59,464 nucleotides of DNA from an uncultured Clostridia bacterium (lineage in GTDB: Bacteria > Bacillota > Clostridia > Christensenellales > UBA1242). The notes beneath the pieces are model-generated. The model was not told where the DNA came from. It searched no databases and saw only the letters and a program-made list of their open reading frames with translations. The stretch spans positions 1 through 59,464 of the forward strand of contig CALVNQ010000005.1 in NCBI GenBank assembly GCA_944349895.1, written 5' to 3'. Each line of letters starts with the position of its first letter. Position 1 is the stretch's first letter. Below, one piece after another: positions 28,487 to 36,835 of the stretch. The position numbers and the translations under genes were made by a program.

Positions 28487-28506
28487 GCGCAAAAGCGCTT
28501 TTTTTT
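28484..28506 (+). terminator. intrinsic terminator overlapping the stop codon
   Basis: AAGCGC (28485-28490), loop AAAA, GCGCTT (28495-28500), then a T tract to 28506. Confidence 0.8.
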
Positions 28507-28534
28507 GTATAATAAACTTTTCACTAAACATAAT
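28505..28534 (+). promoter_or_regulatory. predicted leaderless promoter of the VanW gene
   Basis: TTGTAT (28505-28510), 18-nt spacer, CATAAT (28529-28534), AAATGT, then ATG at 28541. A TATAAT at 28508-28513 is an alternative with a leader of about 20 nt and no ribosome binding site. Confidence 0.5.
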
Positions 28535-28540
28535 AAATGT

Positions 28541-30076
28541 ATGAGTAAAGGTTTAAAAACAAAAACCAAAGCAAAACACAGTGGCTTTTATTGGGGTATC
28601 GGTATCGCAATTTTTGCAGTCGCTTTACTTTTATTTTGTCAATTCTTTTTTGTGGATAATCTTTCACCTAATGATACTTTTTTAAAGGGAACAACTATAA
28701 ATGGTATTGATGTTTCAGGGATGACTAAACAACAAGCTGAAAATGTTGTTTCCTATTCTTTACTTTCTTCAAGATCTGATGTTAAATTAACTCTTACATA
28801 TCAAGATTTAAAATGGACTTTTACTGGGAATGATTTCGAAGTCATAAATGAAGTTGAACCTGTGTTAACAAACGTTTTAAAAATAGGACATGAGGGGAAT
28901 TTTATTAAAAGATATAAAGATGCTAATGAAATAAAGAAAAATGGTCTTGCCGTGCAGGTTTCTTACAAAACCGTTCTAGGAGGGCTTGAAGATAAAATTG
29001 AGATGATTGCACTTGCTATAGACAAACATGGCGAAAAACCTCAAGTTATTTTTGATCCTAATGCAGAAAAAATGTTTACATTAAGTGAAGGCAAAAATGC
29101 TATATGCGTGGATAGAGGTAAATTATACTCGCTAATAGATGAAGCTTTACAAAATGAGAAAGAAGCTGTTATTGAAATCCCAATTTTAGAAATCCCGTTC
29201 GAAATCGATGAAGATGAAATTTTAAATGCAATCACTTTAAGGTCTTCTTTCTCTACAAATTATTCTTCTTCATCTGATGCGAGAAAAAACAATGTATCCA
29301 GAGCTTTAAATTCTTTTAACGGAAAGGTTATTATGCCAGGAGAACAAGTTAGTTTTAACAATGTGACAGGAGCCAGGACAGCAGAAAATGGGTATAAACA
29401 AGCAAATATTATTTTAAATGGTGCCTATGTAAAAGGTAGTGGAGGTGGAGTTTGTCAAGCTTCTACAACACTTTATAATGCGCTTATTCTAGCTGATATA
29501 GAAATTTTGGAAGCGAACCATCATTCTTTGCCAGCAAGTTATGTGCCGTTATCTTTTGATGCTATGGTGTCGGAAGGATATTCAGATTTAGTTTTTATTA
29601 ATAACCTTACTGCTCCTATTTATATTAAAACTTATTATGATAATGATAATGTTTATGCCGAAATTTATGGGCAACCTTTCGAAAATGGCGAAACAATAAA
29701 AACAAGGGCTGAATTTATTAAAGTTTTACCACATCAGGGAGATAAAATAATTCAAGACACAAAAGGCGAATACGCTGATAAAGTTATATATAAAGGTGAA
29801 TACTACCGAGTTAAGTATCCAAGAGAAGGTTATGAAAGCAAAGGTTATATTCAATACATTGTGAATGGTGAAGTTGTGGAAGAGAAAGAAATAAGACATG
29901 ATTATTATTGGCCACAAGAAGGAATTATTGTAGAAGGTGTGGAAGAGTTAGGGGAAGGCATGACGTTGCCTGAAAATGATGTCAAATTTATCCCACCTCA
30001 AAAGATTACAACAACTACAACTGAAACTGTAAGAGCTAAAATTGAAAAAGAACGACCAAGTGCTTATAATCCATAA
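28541..30076 (+). CDS. VanW-family cell-envelope protein
   Basis: 511 residues from the ATG at 28541. After a transmembrane anchor (about 20-40) comes a peptidoglycan-binding-4-like segment (INGIDVSGMTKQQAENVV). The VanW domain follows, with FSTNYSSSSDARKNNVSRAL, GEQVSFNNVTGARTAENGY and GGGVCQASTTLYNA. A G5-like beta tail closes the protein. VanW proteins are surface proteins of Gram-positives with unclear biochemical function, often tied to cell-wall binding. The longer TTG start at 28505 lies inside promoter and terminator sequence and is rejected. Confidence 0.9.
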   Translation: MSKGLKTKTKAKHSGFYWGIGIAIFAVALLLFCQFFFVDNLSPNDTFLKGTTINGIDVSGMTKQQAENVVSYSLLSSRSDVKLTLTYQDLKWTFTGNDFEVINEVEPVLTNVLKIGHEGNFIKRYKDANEIKKNGLAVQVSYKTVLGGLEDKIEMIALAIDKHGEKPQVIFDPNAEKMFTLSEGKNAICVDRGKLYSLIDEALQNEKEAVIEIPILEIPFEIDEDEILNAITLRSSFSTNYSSSSDARKNNVSRALNSFNGKVIMPGEQVSFNNVTGARTAENGYKQANIILNGAYVKGSGGGVCQASTTLYNALILADIEILEANHHSLPASYVPLSFDAMVSEGYSDLVFINNLTAPIYIKTYYDNDNVYAEIYGQPFENGETIKTRAEFIKVLPHQGDKIIQDTKGEYADKVIYKGEYYRVKYPREGYESKGYIQYIVNGEVVEEKEIRHDYYWPQEGIIVEGVEELGEGMTLPENDVKFIPPQKITTTTTETVRAKIEKERPSAYNP

Positions 30077-30077
30077 A

Positions 30078-30104
30078 AAAGACCTTTTAAAGGTTCTTTT
30101 TTTG
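30078..30104 (+). terminator. intrinsic terminator after the VanW gene
   Basis: ACCTTT (30082-30087) pairs with AAAGGT (30089-30094), extended by A/T pairs, followed by T7. Confidence 0.65.
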
Positions 30105-30214
30105 CTAATTTGTTTGTTTTTTCTTCTTTATTGTCGAACCTGCTTTTAATTTTAAGCATTTTGTCTATTTTTGTAAAAAAATAGCAATTTTTTTACAAAA
30201 TGTTTAAAAATGCT

Positions 30215-30242
30215 TTGCTTTATTTTTTTAATTTTGTATAAT
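30215..30242 (+). promoter_or_regulatory. sigma-A type promoter of the Spo0A-like gene
   Basis: TTGCTT (30215-30220), 16-nt spacer and TATAAT (30237-30242), upstream of AAAGGAGG and the ATG at 30264. Confidence 0.6.
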
Positions 30243-30263
30243 TAGGTTATTAAAGGAGGAAAT

Positions 30264-30662
30264 ATGACGGATTTTGAGATTTTTTCTAGGGAGGAAGTAA
30301 CAAAGATTTTATTAGAACTTGGTATTCCTGCCAATCTCCAAGGTTTTAGGTGTTTACAATTATGCACATTAAAGGTAATTGAAAATCCCGAGCTGTTAAG
30401 AAAAGTTACAAAAAATTTATATCCGGTTGTTGGGCAAGAATTTTCGATCGATGGTTCTGTTGTTGAAAGAAGCATGAGACATTCTACCGATATTGGTTTT
30501 TATAAAACTCGTTTCAAACCACTTTGTAAATTGTTTGATATGTCAGAAAATAATTGGACTTATAAACCTACTAACAGTGAATTGATAGCTTTACTTGCCG
30601 AGTATGTTCGTTTTAAAGCTGAAAAAAATGGACTTATGCCAATTAATCATGACGACAAATAG
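30264..30662 (+). CDS. stand-alone Spo0A C-terminal (DNA-binding) domain protein
   Basis: 132 residues. The segment from ILLELGIPANLQGFRC through NPELLRKVTKNLYPVVGQEF to VVERSMRHSTDIGF follows the Spo0A effector domain, a helix-turn-helix family that binds 0A boxes. In Spo0A proper this domain follows a phospho-receiver of about 120 residues. Here the protein starts directly at the effector domain, so it cannot be controlled by phosphorelay in the usual way. AAAGGAGG makes the start secure. The extra C-terminal ~30 residues are not recognised. It could be a regulator in its own right or a modifier of Spo0A. Confidence 0.85.
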   Translation: MTDFEIFSREEVTKILLELGIPANLQGFRCLQLCTLKVIENPELLRKVTKNLYPVVGQEFSIDGSVVERSMRHSTDIGFYKTRFKPLCKLFDMSENNWTYKPTNSELIALLAEYVRFKAEKNGLMPINHDDK

Positions 30663-30697
30663 TGACTAATTTAAAAAAATAAACATATTTATTTCTT

Positions 30698-31954
30698 ATG
30701 AAAAGATTTTATTTCATAGGAATTTGTGGTGTTAGCATGAGCGCCCTTGCACTATTTTTGAAACAAGATGGGAATTATGTTAAAGGTTATGATTTAAATA
30801 ATTCAGCTTTTTTAAAAGAGTATAATATTGAAGTTGATAATTTGATTAATTTAGAAAATATTAAATGGGCTGATGAAGTTATATATTCGTCGGCATTCAA
30901 TGAAGATTTTATACTTATTGATTTTGCTAAAAAATTAAAAAAAACTGTAAAAGTAAGGGGTCAGTTGCTTGGTGAAATAGCTTCTGCATATGAAAACGTT
31001 ATAGCTGTTGCTGGGGCGCATGGGAAATCAACGGTAACTTCTTTAATATACAATATTTTGAAGGTAGCCGGTGAAAAACCTTCTTTACATGTAGGCGCTT
31101 TTTTAAAAGAAAACAACAAAAATTTTGAAATAGCAGATAAAAAATATTTTGTCTCTGAAGCATGTGAGTATCATGATAATTTTCTCTATTTGCATCCAAA
31201 AATTTCGGTTATAACTAACGTTGAAAGTGAACATTTGGATTATTTTAAAAATTTTAACAATCTTTTAAAATCCTTTGAAAAATTTGCTAAGCAAAGTCAA
31301 TTTTGTATTTCAAAATCCGATTTAAAAATCAAAAGATTAAAATATGATAATAATGGATTTTTAATTTTTGATGTCTACGAAAATAAAGAAAAATTTTTGT
31401 CACTTCATATGAACATTGGGGGAGTATATAATGTAAAAAATATTCTTTTCGCTATTGAGGTGGCAAAAAAGCTTAAAATAAGTAAATGTTTTATTAAATT
31501 AGGATTGGAAAGTTTTAAAGGGATTCAGAAGCGCTTTGAAAATGTTGGGAGTATTTCTAGCGCAAAAGTTTATTTGGATTATGCTCATCATCCCAAAGAA
31601 ATTGCGTCTTTATATGATTCGGTAAAAATGTTGTCAGGTAAAAAGGTGGCTGTTTTTCAACCCCATACATTTTCCAGAACGTTAAATTTTATGAACGATT
31701 TTGTTGACAGTTTAGCAATGTTTGATGAAATTTACCTTTTTAAAACATTCCCAGCTAGAGAGAAGATTAACACAGACGTGGAAATAGAGCTTTTAAAAAA
31801 GTTATCTATAAAAAAGAAAGTGATATTGTATTATGATGTTGATGCGTTAATAGATAAATTAAAAGTTTTGTCTGAAAAAGATGTATTGTTAATCATGGGC
31901 GCAGGCGATTTGCCAGAAATTTTAATAAATAAAAATTTTATTTGGAGAGATTAA
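30698..31954 (+). CDS. murC: UDP-N-acetylmuramate--L-alanine ligase
   Basis: 418 residues. The N-terminal UDP-binding motif is FIGICGVSMSALALF, the ATP-binding loop is GAHGKST, and the centre carries SEACEYHDNFL and NVESEHLDYF. The family C-terminal segment is DYAHHPKEI. MurC adds L-Ala to UDP-MurNAc in the cytoplasm, the first step of the peptidoglycan stem peptide. It is slightly shorter than the usual 430-460. No clear Shine-Dalgarno is seen before the ATG. It may be cotranscribed with the preceding gene or have a short leader. Confidence 0.92.
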   Translation: MKRFYFIGICGVSMSALALFLKQDGNYVKGYDLNNSAFLKEYNIEVDNLINLENIKWADEVIYSSAFNEDFILIDFAKKLKKTVKVRGQLLGEIASAYENVIAVAGAHGKSTVTSLIYNILKVAGEKPSLHVGAFLKENNKNFEIADKKYFVSEACEYHDNFLYLHPKISVITNVESEHLDYFKNFNNLLKSFEKFAKQSQFCISKSDLKIKRLKYDNNGFLIFDVYENKEKFLSLHMNIGGVYNVKNILFAIEVAKKLKISKCFIKLGLESFKGIQKRFENVGSISSAKVYLDYAHHPKEIASLYDSVKMLSGKKVAVFQPHTFSRTLNFMNDFVDSLAMFDEIYLFKTFPAREKINTDVEIELLKKLSIKKKVILYYDVDALIDKLKVLSEKDVLLIMGAGDLPEILINKNFIWRD

Positions 31955-32004
31955 TTTTTTATATTAATTTGAATTTATTTAAATAATAAATACATTCTAA
32001 TTTT

Positions 32005-32193
32005 ATGTATTATAATTATCATGCGAGAGTTAAAAAATTAATTAAAGAAGGGAAGTTATTATTTTATGAAATTGTGGAGAATTATCACGGTATTTCTCCA
32101 GCATTAGTTTTGTATTTTGTTAATCATCAGCCAATGCCCATAAGAGAACATAAATGGCAAGAATATTTTGATTTAATTGCTAAACTAGAGTAA
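32005..32193 (+). CDS. small protein of unknown function
   Basis: 62 residues, rich in aromatic residues and Lys (IVENYHGISPALVLYFVNH). No motif is recognised. There is no ribosome binding site. TTGAAT-N16-TACATT ends 8 nt before the ATG, suggesting an almost leaderless transcript. The composition looks like a real soluble protein and the frame fills the gap before tRNA-Glu. Confidence 0.55.
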   Translation: MYYNYHARVKKLIKEGKLLFYEIVENYHGISPALVLYFVNHQPMPIREHKWQEYFDLIAKLE

Positions 32194-32209
32194 AATTAAA
32201 TCAAAACTC

Positions 32210-32238
32210 TTGCTTTTTTTTAAAAATTTTGATAAAAT
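32210..32238 (+). promoter_or_regulatory. promoter of tRNA-Glu
   Basis: TTGCTT (32210-32215), 17-nt spacer and TAAAAT (32233-32238), about 18 nt before the tRNA. Confidence 0.6.
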
Positions 32239-32256
32239 TACAAAGTCTTTGAGTTT

Positions 32257-32331
32257 GGTCCCTTGGTCAAGCGGTTAAGACGCCACCCTCTCACGGTGGA
32301 ATCAGGGGTTCGATTCCCCTAGGGACTACCA
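32257..32331 (+). tRNA. tRNA-Glu (anticodon CTC)
   Basis: 75 nt with encoded CCA. GGTCCCT pairs with AGGGACT, the anticodon arm is CCACCCTCTCACGGTGG with anticodon CTC, and the T arm is AGGGGTTCGATTCCCCT. A short hairpin with T6 follows at about 32341-32364. Confidence 0.93.
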
Positions 32332-32344
32332 AAAAAAAGAAGTT

Positions 32345-32459
32345 GATAAAGTATAACTCTTTTTTATCTTGATTTAGTAGGGGAATCGAACCCCTGGGTT
32401 CGTGGGGCCCCCGAAAATGAATTTTCATTTTTGGGGTAAGGTTCCCCTAGGGACTACCA
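32345..32459 (+). repeat. tRNA-Glu-tail repeat unit 1
   Basis: A 115-bp unit with, in order: a hairpin/T-run (GATAAAG...TTTTTTATC); a left arm TAGGGGAATCGAACCCCTG that is a slightly altered inverse of the tRNA-Glu T arm; hairpin CGAACCC/GGGTTCG (32387-32402); hairpin CCCCGAAAATG/CATTTTTGGGG (32409-32436); and a right arm TTCCCCTAGGGACTACCA identical to the tRNA 3' end through CCA. TAGGGGAA (32378-32385) and TTCCCCTA (32442-32449) close both hairpins in one structure. Confidence 0.85.
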
Positions 32460-32472
32460 TAAAAAAAGGAGT

Positions 32473-32587
32473 GATAAAGTATAACTCTTTTTTATCTTGA
32501 TTTAGTAGGGGAATCGAACCCCTGGGTTCGTGGGGCCCCCGAAAATGAATTTTCATTTTTGGGGTGGGGTTCCCCTAGGGACTACCA
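32473..32587 (+). repeat. tRNA-Glu-tail repeat unit 2
   Basis: Second copy of the preceding unit, offset by 128 bp. By eye it differs only at two bases near the right arm (TAAGG against TGGGG). It again ends with the tRNA-Glu 3' end ACTACCA. Downstream, to 32667, I see only AT-rich sequence. Confidence 0.85.
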
Positions 32588-32667
32588 AAAAAATGTATGA
32601 TGGGAATTTGTTCATTTAATTTTTATTAATAGAATAAATCCCCTTAATATTAAAAAATTATATGTGA

Positions 32668-32841
32668 CTTTTATGTTTAGGTCAGCAGTTAAATCCTGAT
32701 CTGCCAGCAGAAGAACTTAAAAGGATTTTAATAGAAACGGCTGTCAACAATAACAATATAATAAGTCCTATCGACTTTGTAGAAAAAGTTAAAATGCAAC
32801 GTAAATTAGAAAATTCCAACGAGAAAAATATGATACTTTAA
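32668..32841 (+). pseudogene. truncated gene fragment (C-terminal piece)
   Basis: An open frame of 57 codons follows an in-frame TGA (32665-32667) and ends at TAA 32839-32841. It includes GQQLNPDLPAEELKRILIET and IISPIDFVEKVKMQRKL. The sequence looks like real protein, but the frame has no plausible start codon or ribosome binding site. It is best read as the 3' end of a gene whose 5' part was lost when sequence was inserted or deleted next to tRNA-Glu. The family is not recognised. Confidence 0.55.
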
Positions 32842-32850
32842 GTTATATTA

Positions 32851-32880
32851 AAAAAATCTTGTTTAAACAAGATTTTTTTT
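32851..32880. terminator. bidirectional terminator
   Basis: A near-perfect palindrome AAAAAATCTTGTTT/AAACAAGATTTTTT with an outer T run, between the gene fragment and mazF on the opposite strand. Confidence 0.8.
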
Positions 32881-32881
32881 C

Positions 32882-33241
32882 TTATCTTTCAGCAAAACCG
32901 AGGGATATGAGTATTGCTCGGTTAATTTCTTTCATTTTATTGTCTTCAAGCGATGTTATTTTTTCTTTTAATCTTCTTTTGTCTAATGTTCGTATCTGTT
33001 CTAATAAAGCAACACTATCTTTTGGTAAATGATATTTTTCAGATGAAAGTTCGATATGAGTCGGTAATTTGGCTTTATCAAGCTTGCTTGTTATCGCAGA
33101 AACTATTACAGTGGGAGAATATTTATTACCTATGTTATTCTGTATGATTAAAACCGGCCTTATCCCTCCCTGTTCGCTTCCTACAACAGGGCTTAAATCT
33201 GCCATATATATTTCTCCTCGTTTTACGCTAAGTTCTTCCAT
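32882..33241 (-). CDS. mazF: MazF/NdoA-type mRNA interferase toxin
   Basis: About 119 residues from the ATG at 33241. [47 protein letters not shown] and [12 protein letters not shown] are close to Bacillus NdoA across the protein. The family cuts single-stranded mRNA at short sites. A longer frame to 33259 overlaps the upstream gene; the ATG at 33241 follows AAAGGAG, although the spacing is short. The gene overlaps its upstream neighbour by 14 nt, the usual arrangement for a toxin and its antitoxin. Confidence 0.92.
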   Translation of the reverse strand: MEELSVKRGEIYMADLSPVVGSEQGGIRPVLIIQNNIGNKYSPTVIVSAITSKLDKAKLPTHIELSSEKYHLPKDSVALLEQIRTLDKRRLKEKITSLEDNKMKEINRAILISLGFAER

Positions 33242-33455
33242 TGCTCCTTTCCAAATCATTTAAATCGGCTATTTCTAATTCTAAAAGTTCTTTATAAACT
33301 TCTTCGCCTAAGAAAAATTCCTCTTTCTTTAGCAGTTTATGCTTTTTTAATGAAGAAGTTTCCTTTATCGCAATTTTCGATATGTCTCCATATTTTTCTT
33401 CAAAATGTTTTAAATTTTCTTCAAGTTTCTTTCTATATTCTTCTTTATATCTCAT
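33228..33455 (-). CDS. possible antitoxin partner of MazF
   Basis: 75 residues, highly charged ([20 protein letters not shown]), ending in [26 protein letters not shown] lies before the ATG. It precedes mazF and overlaps it, the position held by mazE/ndoAI. It does not show the ribbon-helix-helix start expected of the Bacillus antitoxin. Assignment as antitoxin is by position only. Confidence 0.6.
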   Translation of the reverse strand: MRYKEEYRKKLEENLKHFEEKYGDISKIAIKETSSLKKHKLLKKEEFFLGEEVYKELLELEIADLNDLERSNGRT

Positions 33456-33616
33456 TTATGCACCTCTTTGCCTACTTATATTCATTCTTAGATTGAGAAA
33501 ATTGGCATTTTATATTCTTTAAGTTCTTACTATTTTTGTCGAAATTTGTTAAAAATGTTTAGACAAAATTTTTCTAACAATAAAATAATAGAAAAAAATA
33601 ATCTAAAATATCTAAT

Positions 33617-33823
33617 ATGGAAAAAGAAAACTTTAATGATAGGGTTAAAGAATTAAGAAAAGAGCTTGGTTTAACCCAAACTCAATTCGCTACGAAAATC
33701 GGGTCAACTCAAAGGCAAGTTAGTTTTTGGGAAAGTGGACAGATTGAACCGAATATTTTTTGGCTTATAAAATTAGCTGATTTTTTTGATGTTAGTGTTG
33801 ATTATTTGATTGGACGAATTTAA
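33617..33823 (+). CDS. small XRE-family transcriptional regulator
   Basis: 68 residues, a single helix-turn-helix: RVKELRKELGLTQTQFATKI then RQVSFWESGQIEPNIFWLIK then DFFDVSVDYLIGR. This is the common Cro/C1-type domain with nothing attached. No ribosome binding site is seen; TAAAAT ends 7 nt before the ATG. It diverges from mazF and its partner, so it might regulate them. That link is inference. Confidence 0.85.
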   Translation: MEKENFNDRVKELRKELGLTQTQFATKIGSTQRQVSFWESGQIEPNIFWLIKLADFFDVSVDYLIGRI

Positions 33824-33846
33824 ATATGTTATAATTGGAGACAAAA

Positions 33847-35883
33847 TTGTTAACTAAAGATAAATTTTCATTTAAAATTAATTTTCGTCCAATTGTTGTG
33901 GTATTTTTAAGTCTGTTGTTTGGTTTAATTTCAGCCAGAAAGTTATATGCAGGCGACAGTATTTATATTTCTCTTGTTTCGATTGTTTTTATTGGCCTTG
34001 TTATTTATACTTGTTTCAGAGGCAAATTTATTTTAATTTTACTTTTTACTGTCTTCTTTTTTCTGGGCAATGGTATGTTTTATCTTTCATATAACTCTTT
34101 TTTAGGGAAGGAATATAAAGATGCTGATGTTTGTGCAAGAATCAGCGAGGTATCTTATAACGATGAATATGGTTATGCAAACCTTTATCTCGAAAAAGTT
34201 GTCGCAAATGGGGAATCTGTTAGTGGTGCTTCTTTATTTGTTTATAACGTGAGTTATGATTCTTTTGAAGTTGGAGATTTTATTACTTTTAAAGGGGATT
34301 TAGAACATAAAAATTTGTTTAGCCTTAATGGATTCTACTCCTCTTATTATAGAGCAGGTATTGCTTACGATGCTTACACAGATACAGATAATATTAATAT
34401 TGTTAGTGGGAATTTAGAATTTGATGAAAATGTCAGAGATTCAATTAAAACTTTGCTGTATGAAAATATGGATGAAAGATATGCGGGAGTTGCTTTTGCT
34501 GTTTTAACCGGAGATAAAGATGGGGTTTTTGAATCTGTATTAGATTCTTATAGAGATTCAGGCATTATACATTTACTTACAGTTTCTGGGTTACATGTAA
34601 CTTTTCTTTGTGGTTTGATTGCTTGGATTTTTAAAAAATGCAAAATTAATCGTTTTATTAATTTTTTATTAACTTTCTTTATTCTGCTCGTTTATGCTTA
34701 TATTTGTGGGTTTGCTCCTTCTATTGTCAGAGCAATGATAATGGGCCTTGTTCTTATTAGTGCTAATTTGTTTGGAAAATGGTATGATGGACCAACTTCT
34801 TTGTCTATTGCAGGATTGATAACACTTTTTATTTCACCTCTTTCTGCATTAGATGTTGGTTTCCTTATGAGCTATTCTTGTGTTGGAGCTATTTTTATTT
34901 TACAAAAGCCTTTTGCGAATGTCTTTAAAAAATTTTTGCCTAATAAAATTGCAGATTTGATTGCTATTTCCTTTGCTACTCAAATTGGGATATTGCCTTT
35001 TTTGGCTTCATTTTTCTCCGAACTAAATTTATTGAGTTTCTTTGTTAATCTTCTTGTTATTCCGTTTTTCGCTATACTTTTTCCTTTATTGGTTATATCT
35101 GTTTTATTTGTTTTAATTTTTCCAGGAGCAGGTTTAATATTAAAAATTTGTCAATATGGATTTTTCTACATTGAAATGGTGGCCGAATTTTTTACTTCAA
35201 CTTCTTTAAAATTAACTTTAAAACCTTTTGATCCTTTATTTATTGCACTTTTCTTTATGATTGTTTTTTCATGCAGTTATTTTGTAATAACTTCGTCGAT
35301 TATTAAATGGTTTTTAATTGCTACTTTAACTTTGTTGTTAGGGTTGTATGTTATGATTAAACCTGAATTAACTTATAGAGGGACCTCTGTGGCTATTATA
35401 GGAACAAAATATTCTAACTGTTATATCTTGGAAAGCGAAAATGGACAAATAGCTTGTGTAGGGTATGACGAAAATTATATCAATAGTTATTTGGCTATGG
35501 AGGGTTTAGACAAATTAGATTTCATTTTTGTGGATTATAAAGTAAAAAATGATTTTGGGGCAGAAATTATTTATGACAGTGAAGGCTTTGCCGGAGATTT
35601 TAAATTTTTATTGCAAAATGGAATTTATATATTTGAATTTGATGATGTTAAAATTTTCTTTACAAATCTTTCTTATTCGAGTTATAATTATAGTGTAATT
35701 TACAACACTATTATGAATAATCATTTTGATTTTGCTTATTTTGAAGATAGTGAATTTCTCTATGACCTAGATAATTGCTTTTTAGTTTCTTATGATTATT
35801 GTGAAAATTTTGATTATTCTTATAAAAAACAGGGAAGCTTTAAATATATTTTCGACACTAATTGTGTATGGAGGATTGATTGA
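33847..35883 (+). CDS. comEC: ComEC/Rec2-type DNA-uptake channel with degenerate C-terminal domain
   Basis: 678 residues from the TTG at 33847, correctly spaced from GGAG at 33837-33840. N-terminal helices and an OB-like extracellular domain precede the Competence domain, with HLLTVSGLHVTFLCGLI and GFAPSIVRAMIMGL. Several membrane helices follow. The last ~160 residues correspond to the usual metallo-beta-lactamase domain but lack HxHxDH; they read IIGTKYSNCYILESENGQIACVGYDE instead. ComEC transports single-stranded DNA. The gene overlaps holA by 4 nt, a typical Firmicute arrangement. Confidence 0.88.
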   Translation: MLTKDKFSFKINFRPIVVVFLSLLFGLISARKLYAGDSIYISLVSIVFIGLVIYTCFRGKFILILLFTVFFFLGNGMFYLSYNSFLGKEYKDADVCARISEVSYNDEYGYANLYLEKVVANGESVSGASLFVYNVSYDSFEVGDFITFKGDLEHKNLFSLNGFYSSYYRAGIAYDAYTDTDNINIVSGNLEFDENVRDSIKTLLYENMDERYAGVAFAVLTGDKDGVFESVLDSYRDSGIIHLLTVSGLHVTFLCGLIAWIFKKCKINRFINFLLTFFILLVYAYICGFAPSIVRAMIMGLVLISANLFGKWYDGPTSLSIAGLITLFISPLSALDVGFLMSYSCVGAIFILQKPFANVFKKFLPNKIADLIAISFATQIGILPFLASFFSELNLLSFFVNLLVIPFFAILFPLLVISVLFVLIFPGAGLILKICQYGFFYIEMVAEFFTSTSLKLTLKPFDPLFIALFFMIVFSCSYFVITSSIIKWFLIATLTLLLGLYVMIKPELTYRGTSVAIIGTKYSNCYILESENGQIACVGYDENYINSYLAMEGLDKLDFIFVDYKVKNDFGAEIIYDSEGFAGDFKFLLQNGIYIFEFDDVKIFFTNLSYSSYNYSVIYNTIMNNHFDFAYFEDSEFLYDLDNCFLVSYDYCENFDYSYKKQGSFKYIFDTNCVWRID

Positions 35884-36821
35884 AAACTTTAAAAAAAAGA
35901 TTGGCTGATGGCATCGCAAGAGTTTATCTCGTCCAGGGAGATGATTTTTATCTTTTTGATAAAGCTTTTTTGATGATCAAAAATGCGTGTAAAATTTCTC
36001 TAGAAGATTTTAATGTTTCGGTTTTTGACGATGAAAATTTTAGTTTAGATAAATTTTATGAAACCACAGAATTAATGCCCATTATTGATGAAAAAAGATT
36101 GATTATTGTTAAAAATTTAAAATTATCTGAAAATGATAAAAAAAAGTTCAACGAAATTTTGCTAAAAATTCCAAAACATACCGTTGTTGTTATTTTAGAT
36201 TATAATAATAATTTTGAATCTTTAAAAAAAGATTTTGTTTTTGTAGATGCTAATCGTATGGATAAAGATACTATAAAAAAAATTATAACTTCTTTTTTAA
36301 TAAAGCAGGGTAAAGTTATTGATCAAGAAGCATTGTCAACACTTATTGATAGTTGTAATTGCTATTTAACCAAAATTATGAATGAACTTAATAAACTAAT
36401 TTTTTATAATATTGAAGATAATGTCATTTCTAAACAAATGATAGATGCAATGGTTATTAAAGATGTTGAATTTTCAGTTTTTGAACTTACTGAAGCTTTG
36501 TCTAAAAAAGATGGTGACAAAGCTGTTAAAATTCTAAAAATTGTCGAGAAGGATTCAGGAATTTTTACTTTAATTGCCAATCAATTTAGAAGATTGTTTT
36601 ATGTTTCGCTTTCTGATTTGACTAATACAGAGTTGGCAAATTTATTAGGTGTGAAAGAATATGCAATTATTAAATCAAGACAGTTAGCTAAAGGTTTTTC
36701 TAAGGCACAATTAAAGAAAATATCTACCTTTTTGGAAGATTTTGATTATGCTGTTAAATCTGGTGCAATGCTAATTTCTAATGCTTTATATTTGTTGGCA
36801 TTTAATATAATCTATGTTTAA
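35880..36821 (+). CDS. holA: DNA polymerase III subunit delta
   Basis: 313 residues beginning at TTG, with GGAGG upstream. RVYLVQGDDFYLFDKAF, LMPIIDEKRLIIVKNL and a C-terminal GIFTLIANQFRRLF region follow the HolA pattern. The delta subunit opens the sliding clamp within the clamp loader. Length is normal (about 320-340). It overlaps comEC by 4 nt. Confidence 0.9.
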   Translation: MKTLKKRLADGIARVYLVQGDDFYLFDKAFLMIKNACKISLEDFNVSVFDDENFSLDKFYETTELMPIIDEKRLIIVKNLKLSENDKKKFNEILLKIPKHTVVVILDYNNNFESLKKDFVFVDANRMDKDTIKKIITSFLIKQGKVIDQEALSTLIDSCNCYLTKIMNELNKLIFYNIEDNVISKQMIDAMVIKDVEFSVFELTEALSKKDGDKAVKILKIVEKDSGIFTLIANQFRRLFYVSLSDLTNTELANLLGVKEYAIIKSRQLAKGFSKAQLKKISTFLEDFDYAVKSGAMLISNALYLLAFNIIYV

Positions 36822-36835
36822 AAGGAATTTGAATC

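Noticed and set aside
32345-32587. CRISPR array
   Set aside because: Only two long units, no short unique spacers and no cas genes; the unit contains tRNA sequence.
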